DNA from: Acetatifactor sp.
GTDB lineage: Bacteria; Bacillota; Clostridia; Lachnospirales; Lachnospiraceae
Reading direction: 5' to 3'
NCBI GenBank assembly: GCA_016290775.1
Contig: JAEEVF010000012.1
Location: 50,338 to 114,337 of the forward strand
DNA length: 64,000 nt
Position numbers and translations under genes: made by a program. Shown here piece by piece: positions 34,620-43,423 of the stretch. Numbering within the stretch: position 1 is the first letter of the stretch; the number at the start of each line of letters is the position of its first letter. Below the pieces are notes generated by a model. The model was given only the letters and a program-made list of their open reading frames with translations. It was not told where the DNA came from and searched no databases.

Positions 34620-36649
34620 TGGCAGTTAAGAGACCAGAACCTACCATGAAGATGGGCGGCGGACGCGGCCCCGGATCAAGGCCTCCGAGAGGCGTAAAGG
34701 GCGCTAAGATCGAGAACTCCGGAAAGATATTCCTTAGGCTCATCAAATATGTCGGAAAGTATTATTGGTTCCACTGGATCATCGTGGCGATCTGTATCAT
34801 CGGCAGTGTGCTCGCGAACCTCCAGGGTACCTTGTTTATCAGAACTCTGATCGATGCGTATATCAAACCGCTTTACGAATCAACACACAATGCATTGGGC
34901 GAGGGGATTACGTGGGGCTTAAAAATCGTAGACGGACAGTATGAGCTTGCCGGGAGGGCCGATTATACAGGACTGCTCCACGCCATGCAGAGGGTTGCCA
35001 TCTATTATGCGCTTGGCATTGTATTTGCATACACGCAGGCCCGCATACTCCTGGTGATAACTCAGGGAACCATGAAAAGGCTTCGTAACGAGATGTTCGA
35101 GCACATGGAAAAGCTCCCCATTAAGTATTTTGACACACATGCGCATGGTGATATCATGTCGCTGTACACGAACGACGTGGACACGCTTCGTCAGATGATC
35201 AGCCAGAGTATGCCGCAGATGTTCAACTCCATTATCACGGTTGTTTCCACGTTGATCGCGATGATCGTTCTGAGTGTTCCTCTGACGCTTCTTACGCTCG
35301 CCATGGTCGGCTTAATGCTTTTCACTTCGGGCAAGATCGCAGGTCTTTCCGGAAAGAACTTCGTGGCGCAGCAAAGAAACCTCGGTATCGTAAACGGCTA
35401 CATCGAGGAAATGATGAGCGGCCAGAAGGTTGTCAAGGTATTCTGCCATGAGAGCAAGAACCTTGAGGACTTCAAGGAGCTGAACAATGAGCTCTTTGAC
35501 AGCGCATATAAGGCGAACAAATTTGCGAATATTATGATGCCCATCAACGCACAGCTCGGCACCGTGTCGTACGTGCTCTGTGCCTGCGTCGGCGGCGTGC
35601 TTGCCCTCGGCGGTAACTTTGGATTCACCGTCGGCGGACTCGTATCCTTCCTGACCTTGAACAGAGGCTTTAACATGCCCATCAATCAGGTGAGCATGCA
35701 GATGAACTCCATCGTTATGGCAATGGCCGGCGCAAAGCGTGTGTTTGACCTGCTTGACGAGAAGCCTGAGGTGGACGAAGGCTACGTTACCCTTGTCAGC
35801 GTGAAGAAGCATATGGACCAGATCGAGCCCTACTATGAGGAGACGAAGGAGCGCACGGGTACCTGGGCTTGGAAGCACACCCATCAGGCAGACGGCAGTG
35901 TTACCTACGTAGAGCTTCAGGGCGAGGTTGTGTTTGACGGCGTGGACTTTGGCTATACGGACGACAAGATGGTGTTGCATGACATCAAGCTCTTTGCAAA
36001 GCCTGGTCAGAAGATCGCATTTGTTGGTTCCACCGGTGCCGGCAAGACCACGATCACGAATCTGATCAACCGCTTCTATGACATTCAGGACGGTAAGATC
36101 CGTTACGACGGCATCAACGTGAACAAGATCAAGAAGGCGGATCTTAGAAGGTCCCTGGGCATCGTTTTGCAGGAGACCAACCTTTTCACTGCATCCGTGA
36201 TCGACAACATTCGGTTTGGAAAGCTGGATGCGACTTATGAGGAGGTGGTGGATGCCGCAAAGCTTGCGAATGCGGATACCTTCATCCGCCAGCTTCCGGA
36301 CGGATATAACACGATCCTGACCGGAAACGGGGCGAACCTAAGTCAGGGCCAGCGCCAGCTCCTTGCCATCGCAAGGGCCGCCATCGCAGATCCCCCCGTA
36401 CTGATCCTGGATGAGGCAACAAGCTCCATCGATACCAGAACGGAAAAGATCGTACAGGACGGCATGGACAAGCTGATGAAGGGCAGAACGACCTTTGTCA
36501 TCGCCCACAGACTTTCCACCGTGCAAAACAGCGACTGCATCATGGTCATGGAGCAGGGACGCATCATCGAGCGCGGAACTCACGAGGAGCTCCTGGAGGA
36601 GAAGGGCAAGTATTATCAGCTCTACACCGGAAACACGGCGAGTGCGTAA
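34619..36649 (+). CDS. ABC exporter subunit with canonical ATPase site (heterodimer partner 2)
   Basis: 676 residues, about 90 longer than its partner. The first 50 residues are a Gly/Pro/Arg-rich cytoplasmic tail. Six membrane helices follow, then a spacer of some 50 residues (KKHMDQIEPYYEETKERTGTW) before the ATPase domain. Walker A is GSTGAGKT (470-477), the signature is reduced to LSQGQRQ, and Walker B has Asp598 with the catalytic Glu599. The signature variant with Gln for Gly is common in this subfamily. Together with the preceding gene it makes a heterodimer with one active and one degenerate site. Confidence 0.92.
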   Translation: MAVKRPEPTMKMGGGRGPGSRPPRGVKGAKIENSGKIFLRLIKYVGKYYWFHWIIVAICIIGSVLANLQGTLFIRTLIDAYIKPLYESTHNALGEGITWGLKIVDGQYELAGRADYTGLLHAMQRVAIYYALGIVFAYTQARILLVITQGTMKRLRNEMFEHMEKLPIKYFDTHAHGDIMSLYTNDVDTLRQMISQSMPQMFNSIITVVSTLIAMIVLSVPLTLLTLAMVGLMLFTSGKIAGLSGKNFVAQQRNLGIVNGYIEEMMSGQKVVKVFCHESKNLEDFKELNNELFDSAYKANKFANIMMPINAQLGTVSYVLCACVGGVLALGGNFGFTVGGLVSFLTLNRGFNMPINQVSMQMNSIVMAMAGAKRVFDLLDEKPEVDEGYVTLVSVKKHMDQIEPYYEETKERTGTWAWKHTHQADGSVTYVELQGEVVFDGVDFGYTDDKMVLHDIKLFAKPGQKIAFVGSTGAGKTTITNLINRFYDIQDGKIRYDGINVNKIKKADLRRSLGIVLQETNLFTASVIDNIRFGKLDATYEEVVDAAKLANADTFIRQLPDGYNTILTGNGANLSQGQRQLLAIARAAIADPPVLILDEATSSIDTRTEKIVQDGMDKLMKGRTTFVIAHRLSTVQNSDCIMVMEQGRIIERGTHEELLEEKGKYYQLYTGNTASA

Positions 36650-36678
36650 ACTGTTTGAATATTCAAAAAAAACAAATG

Positions 36679-36710
36679 CCTTCGGGGCTTTCCGCCCCGG
36701 AGGTTTTTTG
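36679..36710 (+). terminator. Terminator of the marR-ABC operon
   Basis: The stem CCTTCGGGGC / GCCCCGGAGG (36679-36688 with 36694-36703) is followed by TTTTTT. Confidence 0.8.
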
Positions 36711-36723
36711 TTGCTCGGCGAGG

Positions 36724-36752
36724 TTTACAATCGGCGGAAAAAGCGGTAAAAT
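36724..36752 (+). promoter_or_regulatory. Sigma-A promoter of pepT
   Basis: TTTACA (36724-36729) and TAAAAT (36747-36752) are 17 bases apart, about 48 bases before the start codon. Confidence 0.65.
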
Positions 36753-36799
36753 AGATATAGTTTTTTGTACTGTCAAATTGGAAAAGGGAGGTTTTGTAC

Positions 36800-38044
36800 A
36801 TGGAGAAAATGAATCCCGTGGAACGCTTTTTAAGATATGTGCAGATCGACACGCAGTCGGACGAGAATTCGGGCATGAGCCCGAGCACTGCAAAGCAGCA
36901 TGACCTTGCAAAGGTTCTTTCTGCGGAGTTGAAGGAGCTTGGCGCGACGGAGGTCGTTTACGACAAAAAGCATTGCTATGTTTACGCGACGATCCCCGCT
37001 TCGAGGGGATATGCAAAAGCACCGACCCTCGGCTTCATCGCGCACATGGATACGTCGCCGGCAGTGACGGGAGCAGGCGTAAAGCCAAGGCTCATCAAGA
37101 AATATGACGGCAAGGACATTTTGCTGAACAAGCGCAAGAACATTGTCATGAAGGTGGAGGAATTCCCGGAGCTGGCGGAGCTGAAGGGCCAGTCCCTCAT
37201 CGTCACGGACGGAACGACGCTTCTTGGCGCGGACGACAAGGCTGGCGTTGCGGAGATCATGACGATGGCGGCGTTTCTGGTGAAGTATCCCGAGATCAAG
37301 CACGGCAAGATCCGCATTGCATTCACGCCGGATGAGGAGATCGGGTGCGGCCCGGACCATTTCGACGTTAAGCTGTTTGGCGCAGACTTTGCATATACGG
37401 TCGACGGCGGCGCGGTGGGCGAGCTGGAATATGAAAACTTTAATGCGGCGGCCGCGAAGCTGATCGTGACGGGGCGAAACACCCATCCCGGAACCGCGAA
37501 GGGCAAGATGATCAATTCGATCCTGATCGCGCAGGAGTTCCAGAGCCTACTTCCCACGTTTGAGAATCCGATGTACACGGAAGGCTATGAAGGGTTCTTC
37601 CATCTCGATAAGATAAACGGCGACGTGGAGCAGACGACGGCGGAATATATCATCCGCGACCATGACAAAAAGCTCTTTGAAAAGAAAAAGGAGACGTTCG
37701 CAAGGTGCGCTGAGTTCCTGAACCAAAAGTACGGTGAGGGGATCGCTACGGTGGAGATCAAGGATTCCTATGCAAACATGCGCGACGTGATGGGGCCTTA
37801 CATGCACCTGATCGAGAATGCCAAGGATGCATTGGAGGAGCTTGGCGTGGAGCCCAAGGTGGTTCCGATCCGCGGCGGCACGGACGGTGCGAGATTGTCC
37901 TTCATGGGGCTTCCGTGCCCGAATCTTTGCACGGGCGGAGCGAACTATCACAGCCGCTTCGAATATGTCCACGTGCAGGGCATGATCAAGACCGCGGAGC
38001 TTTTGGTCCGCCTGGTGGAAACATATGCCGTAAAAAAGAAATAA
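36800..38044 (+). CDS. pepT: Peptidase T (tripeptide aminopeptidase)
   Basis: 414-residue cytoplasmic zinc aminopeptidase of the M20B family that removes the N-terminal residue of tripeptides. The metal and catalytic motifs are in order: [26 protein letters not shown], and the late [14 protein letters not shown] with [10 protein letters not shown]. Length matches the family. The ATG at 36800 is preferred because GGGAGG (36786-36791) sits eight bases before it. The gene has its own promoter and is probably monocistronic, supporting use of peptides taken up from the surroundings. Confidence 0.95.
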   Translation: MEKMNPVERFLRYVQIDTQSDENSGMSPSTAKQHDLAKVLSAELKELGATEVVYDKKHCYVYATIPASRGYAKAPTLGFIAHMDTSPAVTGAGVKPRLIKKYDGKDILLNKRKNIVMKVEEFPELAELKGQSLIVTDGTTLLGADDKAGVAEIMTMAAFLVKYPEIKHGKIRIAFTPDEEIGCGPDHFDVKLFGADFAYTVDGGAVGELEYENFNAAAAKLIVTGRNTHPGTAKGKMINSILIAQEFQSLLPTFENPMYTEGYEGFFHLDKINGDVEQTTAEYIIRDHDKKLFEKKKETFARCAEFLNQKYGEGIATVEIKDSYANMRDVMGPYMHLIENAKDALEELGVEPKVVPIRGGTDGARLSFMGLPCPNLCTGGANYHSRFEYVHVQGMIKTAELLVRLVETYAVKKK

Positions 38045-38047
38045 AAC

Positions 38048-38076
38048 TTGTTGCATTGATGGAAACGTGGTAGAAT
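38048..38076 (+). promoter_or_regulatory. Probable promoter of the aquaporin gene
   Basis: TTGTTG (38048-38053) and TAGAAT (38071-38076) are 17 bases apart, about 65 bases before the start codon. Confidence 0.5.
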
Positions 38077-38141
38077 AGAGTTGTTGAAGTCTAGGGGTAT
38101 GTCGCAGAGGCGACGGAATAAAAATGAAAGGGGTTTTGGTT

Positions 38142-38831
38142 ATGAAGAAGTTGATCGCAGAATGTATCGGAACTTGCGTACTCGTGGTTTGTGGATGCGG
38201 AACTGCAATGCTTGTGGGATGTGACGCGGCTTCAGGCGGCGGATATATCCTGACGGCACTGGCTTTCGGCCTGACCATCGTGGCCATGGCGTACAGCATC
38301 GGCAACATCTCGGGATGCCACATCAATCCGGCCGTTTCCCTTGGCGTTTTGATGACGGGCGGCATGGAAGTGAAGGAATTTGTTCAGTACGTGATCGCAC
38401 AGTGCGTCGGCGCATTGGTTGGCAGCGGGATCCTCGCGGCAATCTTTGGGCTTGGCGGCGTGACTGACAAGACTGGAGGCTTTGGCTCCAACGGCCTTGC
38501 AGGCGTGAACGGAAGCTTTATCGCAGGACTTCTTGTTGAGATCGTCCTGACCTTTATCTTTGTACTCGCAATCTTGGGCGTAACCTCCAAGAAAGCAAAT
38601 CATGGTTCTTTTGGTGGCCTGGTGATCGGTCTTTCACTGGTACTCGTGCACATCCTTGGCATTGGCCTTACCGGCACTTCCGTGAACCCGGCAAGAAGCC
38701 TTGGCCCCGCCATCGTGGCAGCCATCACCGGAAACGTTGATGCACTTGTCTGCGTTTGGGTCTTCATCGTTGGACCGCTTGTTGGCGCAGCTCTTGCAGC
38801 AATGACCTATAAGTATCTGGAAGCGAAATAA
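38142..38831 (+). CDS. aqpZ: Aquaporin, AqpZ-like MIP channel
   Basis: 229-residue six-helix channel protein. The two pore half-helices carry NPA motifs at Asn62-Ala64 (CHINPAVS) and Asn182-Ala184 (SVNPARS). The Arg after the second NPA belongs to the selectivity filter. The sequence RSLGPAIV and the lack of a glycerol-facilitator insertion favour a water channel of the AqpZ type. ATG 38142 is chosen because AAAGGGG (38127-38133) lies eight bases upstream; ATG 38124 would add six residues and lacks a site. The next gene starts 40 bases later without an obvious terminator. Confidence 0.9.
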   Translation: MKKLIAECIGTCVLVVCGCGTAMLVGCDAASGGGYILTALAFGLTIVAMAYSIGNISGCHINPAVSLGVLMTGGMEVKEFVQYVIAQCVGALVGSGILAAIFGLGGVTDKTGGFGSNGLAGVNGSFIAGLLVEIVLTFIFVLAILGVTSKKANHGSFGGLVIGLSLVLVHILGIGLTGTSVNPARSLGPAIVAAITGNVDALVCVWVFIVGPLVGAALAAMTYKYLEAK

Positions 38832-38870
38832 AAACTGAGTTTTCAAATAAAAATGATGGAGGGAAAAGAT

Positions 38871-40778
38871 ATGATCAAATGTCCGAAGTGTGGGAAGGAG
38901 CTGCCTGACGGCACTAAATTCTGCAGCAAGTGTGGTGCTCCCCTTTCCGACGTGAAGCCTGAGGAGCCTAAGAAGGAAGAGCCCAAGAAGGAAGAGCCCA
39001 AGAAGGAAGAGCCTAAGAAGGCTGAACCTAAGAAGGCTGACACTAAGAAGGAAGAGCCTAAGAAGGAAGAACCCAAGAAGGAAGAGCCTAAGAAGGAAGA
39101 GCCCAAGAAGGAAGAGCCTAAGAAGGAAGAGGCTAAGAAGGAAGAGCCCAAGAAGGAAGAGCCTAAGAAGGAAGAGCCTAAGAAGGAAGAGCCCAAGAAG
39201 GAAGAACCCAAGAAGGAAGAACCCAAGAAGGAAGAGCCTAAGAAGGAAGAAGCCAAGAAGGAAGAGGCTAAGAAGGACGGCGAAGAAGACGGCGAGAAGA
39301 TCCCCAAGAAGTGGATCACCTATGGCGCCATCGCTGCAGCCGTTGTCGTATTCCTGATCCTCCTCATTGCTCTGTGCTCCGGAAGCAAGAGCAGCGGCAA
39401 GCATTATGCCATCTACCTGAAGGACAAGGAGATCATGTACTCCAACTTAAAGCCCAAGGCAGCTAAGCAGGTAACGACGAAGCTTTCCAAGGAAGGCGAC
39501 ATCAGCACGGATACGCTTGTTGGCGCAGCAAGTTACCTTCGTTGCACGCTTTCTAAGGATGGCAAGACCATCTTCTTCCCTGACAGACTGGAAGCATCTG
39601 ATGACGGAATCACTCTGTACTTCAGAAATCTGTCCAAGATGAAGAAGGATCCCGTGAAGGTTGATTCCTCCATGGAAGATTATTATGTAAACGAGACCGG
39701 AACGCTTGTAACTTATACGAAGTCTTCTGACGATCTGTATCAGTACAACGTAAAGAAGGAAGAGAAGGAAAAGATCGCTTCCGAAGTTGCTGATTTCAGG
39801 ATCATTGATGACGGCGCGAAGGTTGTATATCGCAAGAACACTGGCGAGCTTTATCTGTGGACCAAGAAGGGCAGTGAGAAGCTTGACAGCGACATCTCCA
39901 AGATTCAGGCAGTTTATGACAAGACCATCTACTACGTAAAGGATGGTTCCCTGTTCAAGAAGGTTGGCACCAAGGATAAGGAAAAGATCGCTTCTGAGAT
40001 TTCTTCCGTGATCAGAACCTTTGAGACCGGCGAAGTTTATTACATTAAGAACGACGGCGGCAAGATGCTTTACTTCTACAATGGCAAGGATTCCGAAAAG
40101 ATCGCCGAGTATTATGCAGGTTACGTGACCTCCAGCACCAAGGCTACTGCAGTTGCTTTCTACGCAAACGAGTCCGAGAGCAGCTCTAAGTCAAAACTGT
40201 ACGTTGCAATTAAGAAGAACGTGAACGAGGTGGATCTGGAAGACGTTGCAGGCGGAAGCTTCGCATCTGACGGCAAGAGCCTGTACGTGATCGCTGACCT
40301 GAACAAGGACGGCACCGCTGGTGACCTGTATCGCATTTCCGTTTCCGGTTCTAAGATTGGCAAGCCTGAAAAGTATGACACCGACGTTACCGGTCGTGGT
40401 CTCACCATTACGGATGGCAAGGTGCTCTACTTCAAGGATTACAAGAAGAACGCAGGCGACCTCTACTGCAACAAGAAGAAGGTTGACAGCGACGTTTATG
40501 CCTACAGCATTAACTATTGCAAGGATACGAAGCAGATCTTCTACATGACCGATTACAACAGCGATAAGGAAATCGGTACTCTGAAGGTTAGCAAGAACGG
40601 CGGCAAGGCAAAGAAGATCCAGGATGACGTTTATGATCCCGTTGTTCTGCCGAACGGTTACGTTCTGTATCTCTATGATTACAGCACCAAGTACTCTAAG
40701 GGTGACCTGTATCTCTACAAGGGTGGCAAGCCCGTGAAGCTGGATGAGGAAGTTAGCGTAGTCCTGTCCGTAAATTAA
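38871..40778 (+). CDS. Zinc-ribbon membrane protein with 21 Lys/Glu/Pro pentapeptide repeats
   Basis: 635 residues. A zinc ribbon comes first (CPKCGKE and CSKCGAP). Twenty-one pentapeptides of the form EEPKK (variants AEPKK, ADTKK, EEAKK) span about residues 31-135. One membrane helix (about 147-165) follows, then a C-terminal domain of 460 residues of repeated beta-strands, resembling a beta-propeller of the PD40/DUF5050 kind. The zinc and repeat part would be cytoplasmic, the beta domain outside. GGAGGG (38858-38863) selects ATG 38871. It is followed by a gene with the same zinc-ribbon and repeat plan, so the pair likely works together. Function unknown; cell-envelope sensing is possible. 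Confidence 0.85.
   Translation: MIKCPKCGKELPDGTKFCSKCGAPLSDVKPEEPKKEEPKKEEPKKEEPKKAEPKKADTKKEEPKKEEPKKEEPKKEEPKKEEPKKEEAKKEEPKKEEPKKEEPKKEEPKKEEPKKEEPKKEEPKKEEAKKEEAKKDGEEDGEKIPKKWITYGAIAAAVVVFLILLIALCSGSKSSGKHYAIYLKDKEIMYSNLKPKAAKQVTTKLSKEGDISTDTLVGAASYLRCTLSKDGKTIFFPDRLEASDDGITLYFRNLSKMKKDPVKVDSSMEDYYVNETGTLVTYTKSSDDLYQYNVKKEEKEKIASEVADFRIIDDGAKVVYRKNTGELYLWTKKGSEKLDSDISKIQAVYDKTIYYVKDGSLFKKVGTKDKEKIASEISSVIRTFETGEVYYIKNDGGKMLYFYNGKDSEKIAEYYAGYVTSSTKATAVAFYANESESSSKSKLYVAIKKNVNEVDLEDVAGGSFASDGKSLYVIADLNKDGTAGDLYRISVSGSKIGKPEKYDTDVTGRGLTITDGKVLYFKDYKKNAGDLYCNKKKVDSDVYAYSINYCKDTKQIFYMTDYNSDKEIGTLKVSKNGGKAKKIQDDVYDPVVLPNGYVLYLYDYSTKYSKGDLYLYKGGKPVKLDEEVSVVLSVN
38961..39275 (+). repeat. 15-bp coding repeat, 21 units, encoding EEPKK
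   Basis: Twenty-one in-frame 15-base units of the form GAGCCTAAGAAGGAA encode the pentapeptide repeats of the zinc-ribbon protein. DNA identity is high between units, and silent changes are mainly CCT/CCC and GAG/GAA. Copy number is likely to vary between strains by slippage without breaking the frame. Confidence 0.9.
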
Positions 40779-40815
40779 TATCGCCTGAGGCATACTTCAG
40801 AGGAAGGAGAGATTC

Positions 40816-42123
40816 ATGTTTTGTACAAACTGTGGAACTCGTTTGGATGATGAAGTGGTTTTCTGTCCTAACTGTGGGACTAGAATAGCTCAGGAAGTGA
40901 AGGAAGAGGCAAAGCCGGCGGAGGAAACGAAGCCGGCTGAGGCACCCGCCAAGGAGCCCGCAAAGGATACGAAGGCAGAAGAACCTAAAAAGGAAGAGAA
41001 GCCTGTAGAAGAAAAGAAGGCTGAGGAACCTAAGAAGGAAGAGCCTAAGGCAGAAGAGCCTAAGAAGGAAGAGCCTAAAGCGGCAGAGAAGCCTGTAGAA
41101 GAGAAGAAGGCGGAAGAGCCCAAGAAGGAAGAAAAGCCTGTAGAGGAAAAGAAGGCGGAAAAGCCTAAAAAGGAAAAGCCCGCTAAGGCAGAGAAGCCCG
41201 CGAAGGCTAAGCCCTCTTTCATCGTAGCATTCTTCTCATTCCTGCTTTGCATTATCATTTTCCTTGCGACGATTGGCGCAGGCGCGATCGGAAGCGTCCG
41301 CATGAGCTATTCGCAAAGTAAAGTTGAAAGCATTGTTGAGAGTATTGATCTGGCAGATGATACCCTGCCGAGCCTAGATCTGAAGAAAGAGCTTGGCGTC
41401 GTTGAATTCCTTTCGGATGCCGCAGGATTTGACTTTGAGAAGTCTGCAGGCATTTCCAACAAGGATCTTGAAAAGTTCCTTTCCAAGTCCTATGTCAAAG
41501 AGGAAGTGGCAGAGCTTGCCGGCGGCGTTGTTGGCTATTTCATGGAAGGCAAGGAGCCTGAGCCCATTTCCGCAAAGACTTTCTTAGATTTCGTTGAGAA
41601 GCACAATGACGATCTGTTGGAGCTGACCGGATTCTCGTTTATTTACACGCATCCTGAGACCGGCCAGAAGGTGGTTTACGACGTTGACGTAAAGAATGCC
41701 TTCAAGGATCTTGGCACGGATGAAGTAACGATGAGCTACATTGAGAAAGAACTCGGCGCCGACTTCGGAATGGTTCAGTTTGGACTTTCCATTTGGGGAA
41801 TCGTTGCGTTTGCAGCAGTTGCGTTACTTGTTAGCATTCTTGTTCTTCTCATCAATGGCAAGACCATTCGCAGCGGCTTCTCCTTCGTTGGAATGACGCT
41901 CCTGCTTGCAGGTCTTGTGATGGATGCAGCGGCAGGCATCGTAATGCTGATGCATGAAAAGTGGATCCCCGGCACGATCCCTTGCAAGTTCATTGATCCG
42001 CTCCTTACGAGCGTTTTGATCATTGGTTCCGCAATCCTCGTGTTTGGTCTTCTGCTCTTTGTGATCGCAAGAGCGATCTGCTCCGCGGCAGCAAAGAAAA
42101 AACTCGCGGCAGCTGAGAACTAA
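40816..42123 (+). CDS. Zinc-ribbon membrane protein with Lys/Glu/Pro-rich repeats (paralogous plan)
   Basis: 435 residues. It begins with a zinc ribbon (CTNCGTR and CPNCGTR). A region rich in Glu, Lys, Pro and Ala (about residues 30-132) contains EEPKKEE and EKPVEEKKAE repeats. One membrane helix (about 137-160), an extracytoplasmic part of about 160 residues, and then three more helices follow. The domain after the repeats differs from that of the preceding gene, so the two share only the N-terminal plan. GAAGGAGAG (40801-40809) precedes the start. It probably forms an operon with the preceding gene (37-base gap) ended by a strong terminator. Function unknown. Confidence 0.85.
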   Translation: MFCTNCGTRLDDEVVFCPNCGTRIAQEVKEEAKPAEETKPAEAPAKEPAKDTKAEEPKKEEKPVEEKKAEEPKKEEPKAEEPKKEEPKAAEKPVEEKKAEEPKKEEKPVEEKKAEKPKKEKPAKAEKPAKAKPSFIVAFFSFLLCIIIFLATIGAGAIGSVRMSYSQSKVESIVESIDLADDTLPSLDLKKELGVVEFLSDAAGFDFEKSAGISNKDLEKFLSKSYVKEEVAELAGGVVGYFMEGKEPEPISAKTFLDFVEKHNDDLLELTGFSFIYTHPETGQKVVYDVDVKNAFKDLGTDEVTMSYIEKELGADFGMVQFGLSIWGIVAFAAVALLVSILVLLINGKTIRSGFSFVGMTLLLAGLVMDAAAGIVMLMHEKWIPGTIPCKFIDPLLTSVLIIGSAILVFGLLLFVIARAICSAAAKKKLAAAEN

Positions 42124-42172
42124 GGCACCAAGCGAGAATATCTAAACGAAGAATTAAACAAAAGGATTCCAG

Positions 42173-42214
42173 ACCGGTTACCCTCTGATGAGGGTAACCG
42201 GTTTTTCTTGTTTT
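42173..42214 (+). terminator. Strong terminator after the zinc-ribbon gene pair
   Basis: A perfect 13-bp stem (42173-42185 with 42190-42202, loop TGAT) ends in TTTTTCTTGTTTT. Confidence 0.9.
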
Positions 42215-42249
42215 GAGGTGGGTTTATTGGACTTAAAGTCTGCTATCCT

Positions 42250-42379
42250 AGAGGTAACGAAATCGGGGGAGATCCCTGACGGAAGGCGGGAAAACCCGCA
42301 AACGTAACCTAAAAAGCGGTAAAGACGCTAAGTAGAGTAGAGCTTCAAAGGCATATGGCCTTAGAAAGGATGGCAGGAA
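42250..42379 (+). promoter_or_regulatory. Unassigned structured leader before a small membrane-protein gene
   Basis: The 5' region can fold as a three-way junction. The closing stem is GGTAACG with CGTAACC (42253-42259 with 42303-42309, one mismatch). Inside are hairpins GGGA/TCCC near 42267-42276 and GCGGG/CCCGC (42286-42290 with 42295-42299). A hairpin AGCG/CGCT (42315-42329) and AAGGC/GCCTT (42348-42362) follow, the last just before the ribosome site. Unpaired stretches are purine-rich and look conserved in style (CGCAAA, CCTAAA, TAAGTAGAG). I cannot match it to a known riboswitch class; the order CGCAAA...CCTAA only loosely recalls c-di-GMP-I aptamers, without their characteristic helix. 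No terminator is seen in it. Confidence 0.4.
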
Positions 42380-42760
42380 ATGGAAAAGAGATCACAGAAG
42401 GGATTGGAAATCGTATTGATCACGGCGCTGGTACTTGTGGCACTTTGTCTTTGCTTTGGCATGACGGTGATCGCGAAAAACCGCATGGAACGCGAGGAAA
42501 AGCAGCGACAGTACCTTTCAGGCAAAGTGCGCGTTACGGCATCCGTGCGCGATTACCTCAATGCGCAGGGATATACCAACAGCGGGATCTCCATCACCAG
42601 ACATGAATTGGACGACGGGAGCGAAGAGTACCTTCTGACCGTGCATCACGGAAAAATCGATAAGCTTGACGACCACTCCCGGATCGTGCTCGTATCAAAC
42701 CTGTCCGACTTTTCGGAGGGCTTTGGAGCAGACGCCAAGATGCAGGTCGTACTCCGCTAA
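42380..42760 (+). CDS. Small single-pass membrane protein, unknown
   Basis: 126 residues. One membrane helix (about 9-31) follows a short basic N-terminus; the remaining 95 residues are outside and predicted mixed alpha/beta, ending LVSNLSDFSEGFGADAKMQVVLR. AAAGGA (42365-42370) precedes ATG 42380. There is no lipobox cysteine at the end of the helix. It follows the unassigned structured leader, which suggests its expression is regulated. I do not recognise a family. Confidence 0.75.
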   Translation: MEKRSQKGLEIVLITALVLVALCLCFGMTVIAKNRMEREEKQRQYLSGKVRVTASVRDYLNAQGYTNSGISITRHELDDGSEEYLLTVHHGKIDKLDDHSRIVLVSNLSDFSEGFGADAKMQVVLR

Positions 42761-42889
42761 GGCCGTGTTTCATGAAATGCACTTTTGCGTTTCGTGTCAT
42801 CCGTTTCCGCATATAGCGCCTTGCGCTTCCTTGGGATATTTGATATGGTTATATCAGAAACCCGTGAATCCGCAGAAAGGAGGACGCTC

Positions 42890-43318
42890 ATGAAGAAGTT
42901 TGTCAATGTATTCGCCATCTGTCTGACGGTAGTATTCGTTGTAGCCCTTGTAGGGGTGAGATGGTTGATTGAACAACCTGCTGACTATTCCAGAAGTGGA
43001 GAGTTCTATACTTCGATCGACTATTTCAACGGAGAGATCACGGAAGTGTCCGATGAGTATTTGGTAATGAAACCAACGGAAGAATGGAAGTGGAAAGAGA
43101 CGACAAGGGTCGTCATTCCCGCAACGCAAGTGAGAGGGGATTCCGAGCCTCAGAAAATCCAGACGCCACTATACGAAGGAACTTGGTCGGATCTCAAACC
43201 AGGCGACAAGATCAGGGTGGGGTTTAACGCCAAGTCCATGGAGTGGACAGATGACGTGGTGCGCATTTCGGTGGTTTTCATGTTATATCGAGTAACCGAC
43301 GATGAGAGCAAAGAATGA
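42890..43318 (+). CDS. Small membrane-anchored protein with OB-like extracytoplasmic domain, unknown
   Basis: 142 residues. A helix at about 5-24 anchors a domain with many short beta-strands, including GEITEVSDEYLVMKP and LKPGDKIRVGFNA. This spacing is often seen in small OB-fold-like exported proteins, but I cannot assign one. ATG 42890 is selected by AAAGGAGG (42877-42884); the longer frame from 42785 lacks a ribosome site. It lies 129 bases after the previous small membrane protein, with no terminator seen between them. Confidence 0.75.
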   Translation: MKKFVNVFAICLTVVFVVALVGVRWLIEQPADYSRSGEFYTSIDYFNGEITEVSDEYLVMKPTEEWKWKETTRVVIPATQVRGDSEPQKIQTPLYEGTWSDLKPGDKIRVGFNAKSMEWTDDVVRISVVFMLYRVTDDESKE

Positions 43319-43361
43319 TCGGAAGTTTTCTTGTTAGTTCGAAAGAAACATAAAGAATGAC

Positions 43362-43390
43362 GTGACTTTTTTCCGAAAAAGAGGTATACT
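43362..43390 (+). promoter_or_regulatory. Probable sigma-A promoter of the DUF1653-mutY operon
   Basis: GTGACT (43362-43367) and TATACT (43385-43390) are 17 bases apart, 33 bases before the start codon. Confidence 0.55.
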
Positions 43391-43423
43391 ACTTATTAGT
43401 AAGGCTCGAAGGAGGAGAATGAC

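Noticed and set aside
38843..39319. A minus-strand protein rich in Phe, Leu, Gly and Ser repeats
   Set aside because: It is the mirror of the EEPKK coding repeat of the zinc-ribbon gene.
42250..42345. c-di-GMP-I riboswitch
   Set aside because: The words CGCAAA and CCTAA occur in the right order, but the helix between them and the 3' partner strand are missing, so I left the class open.
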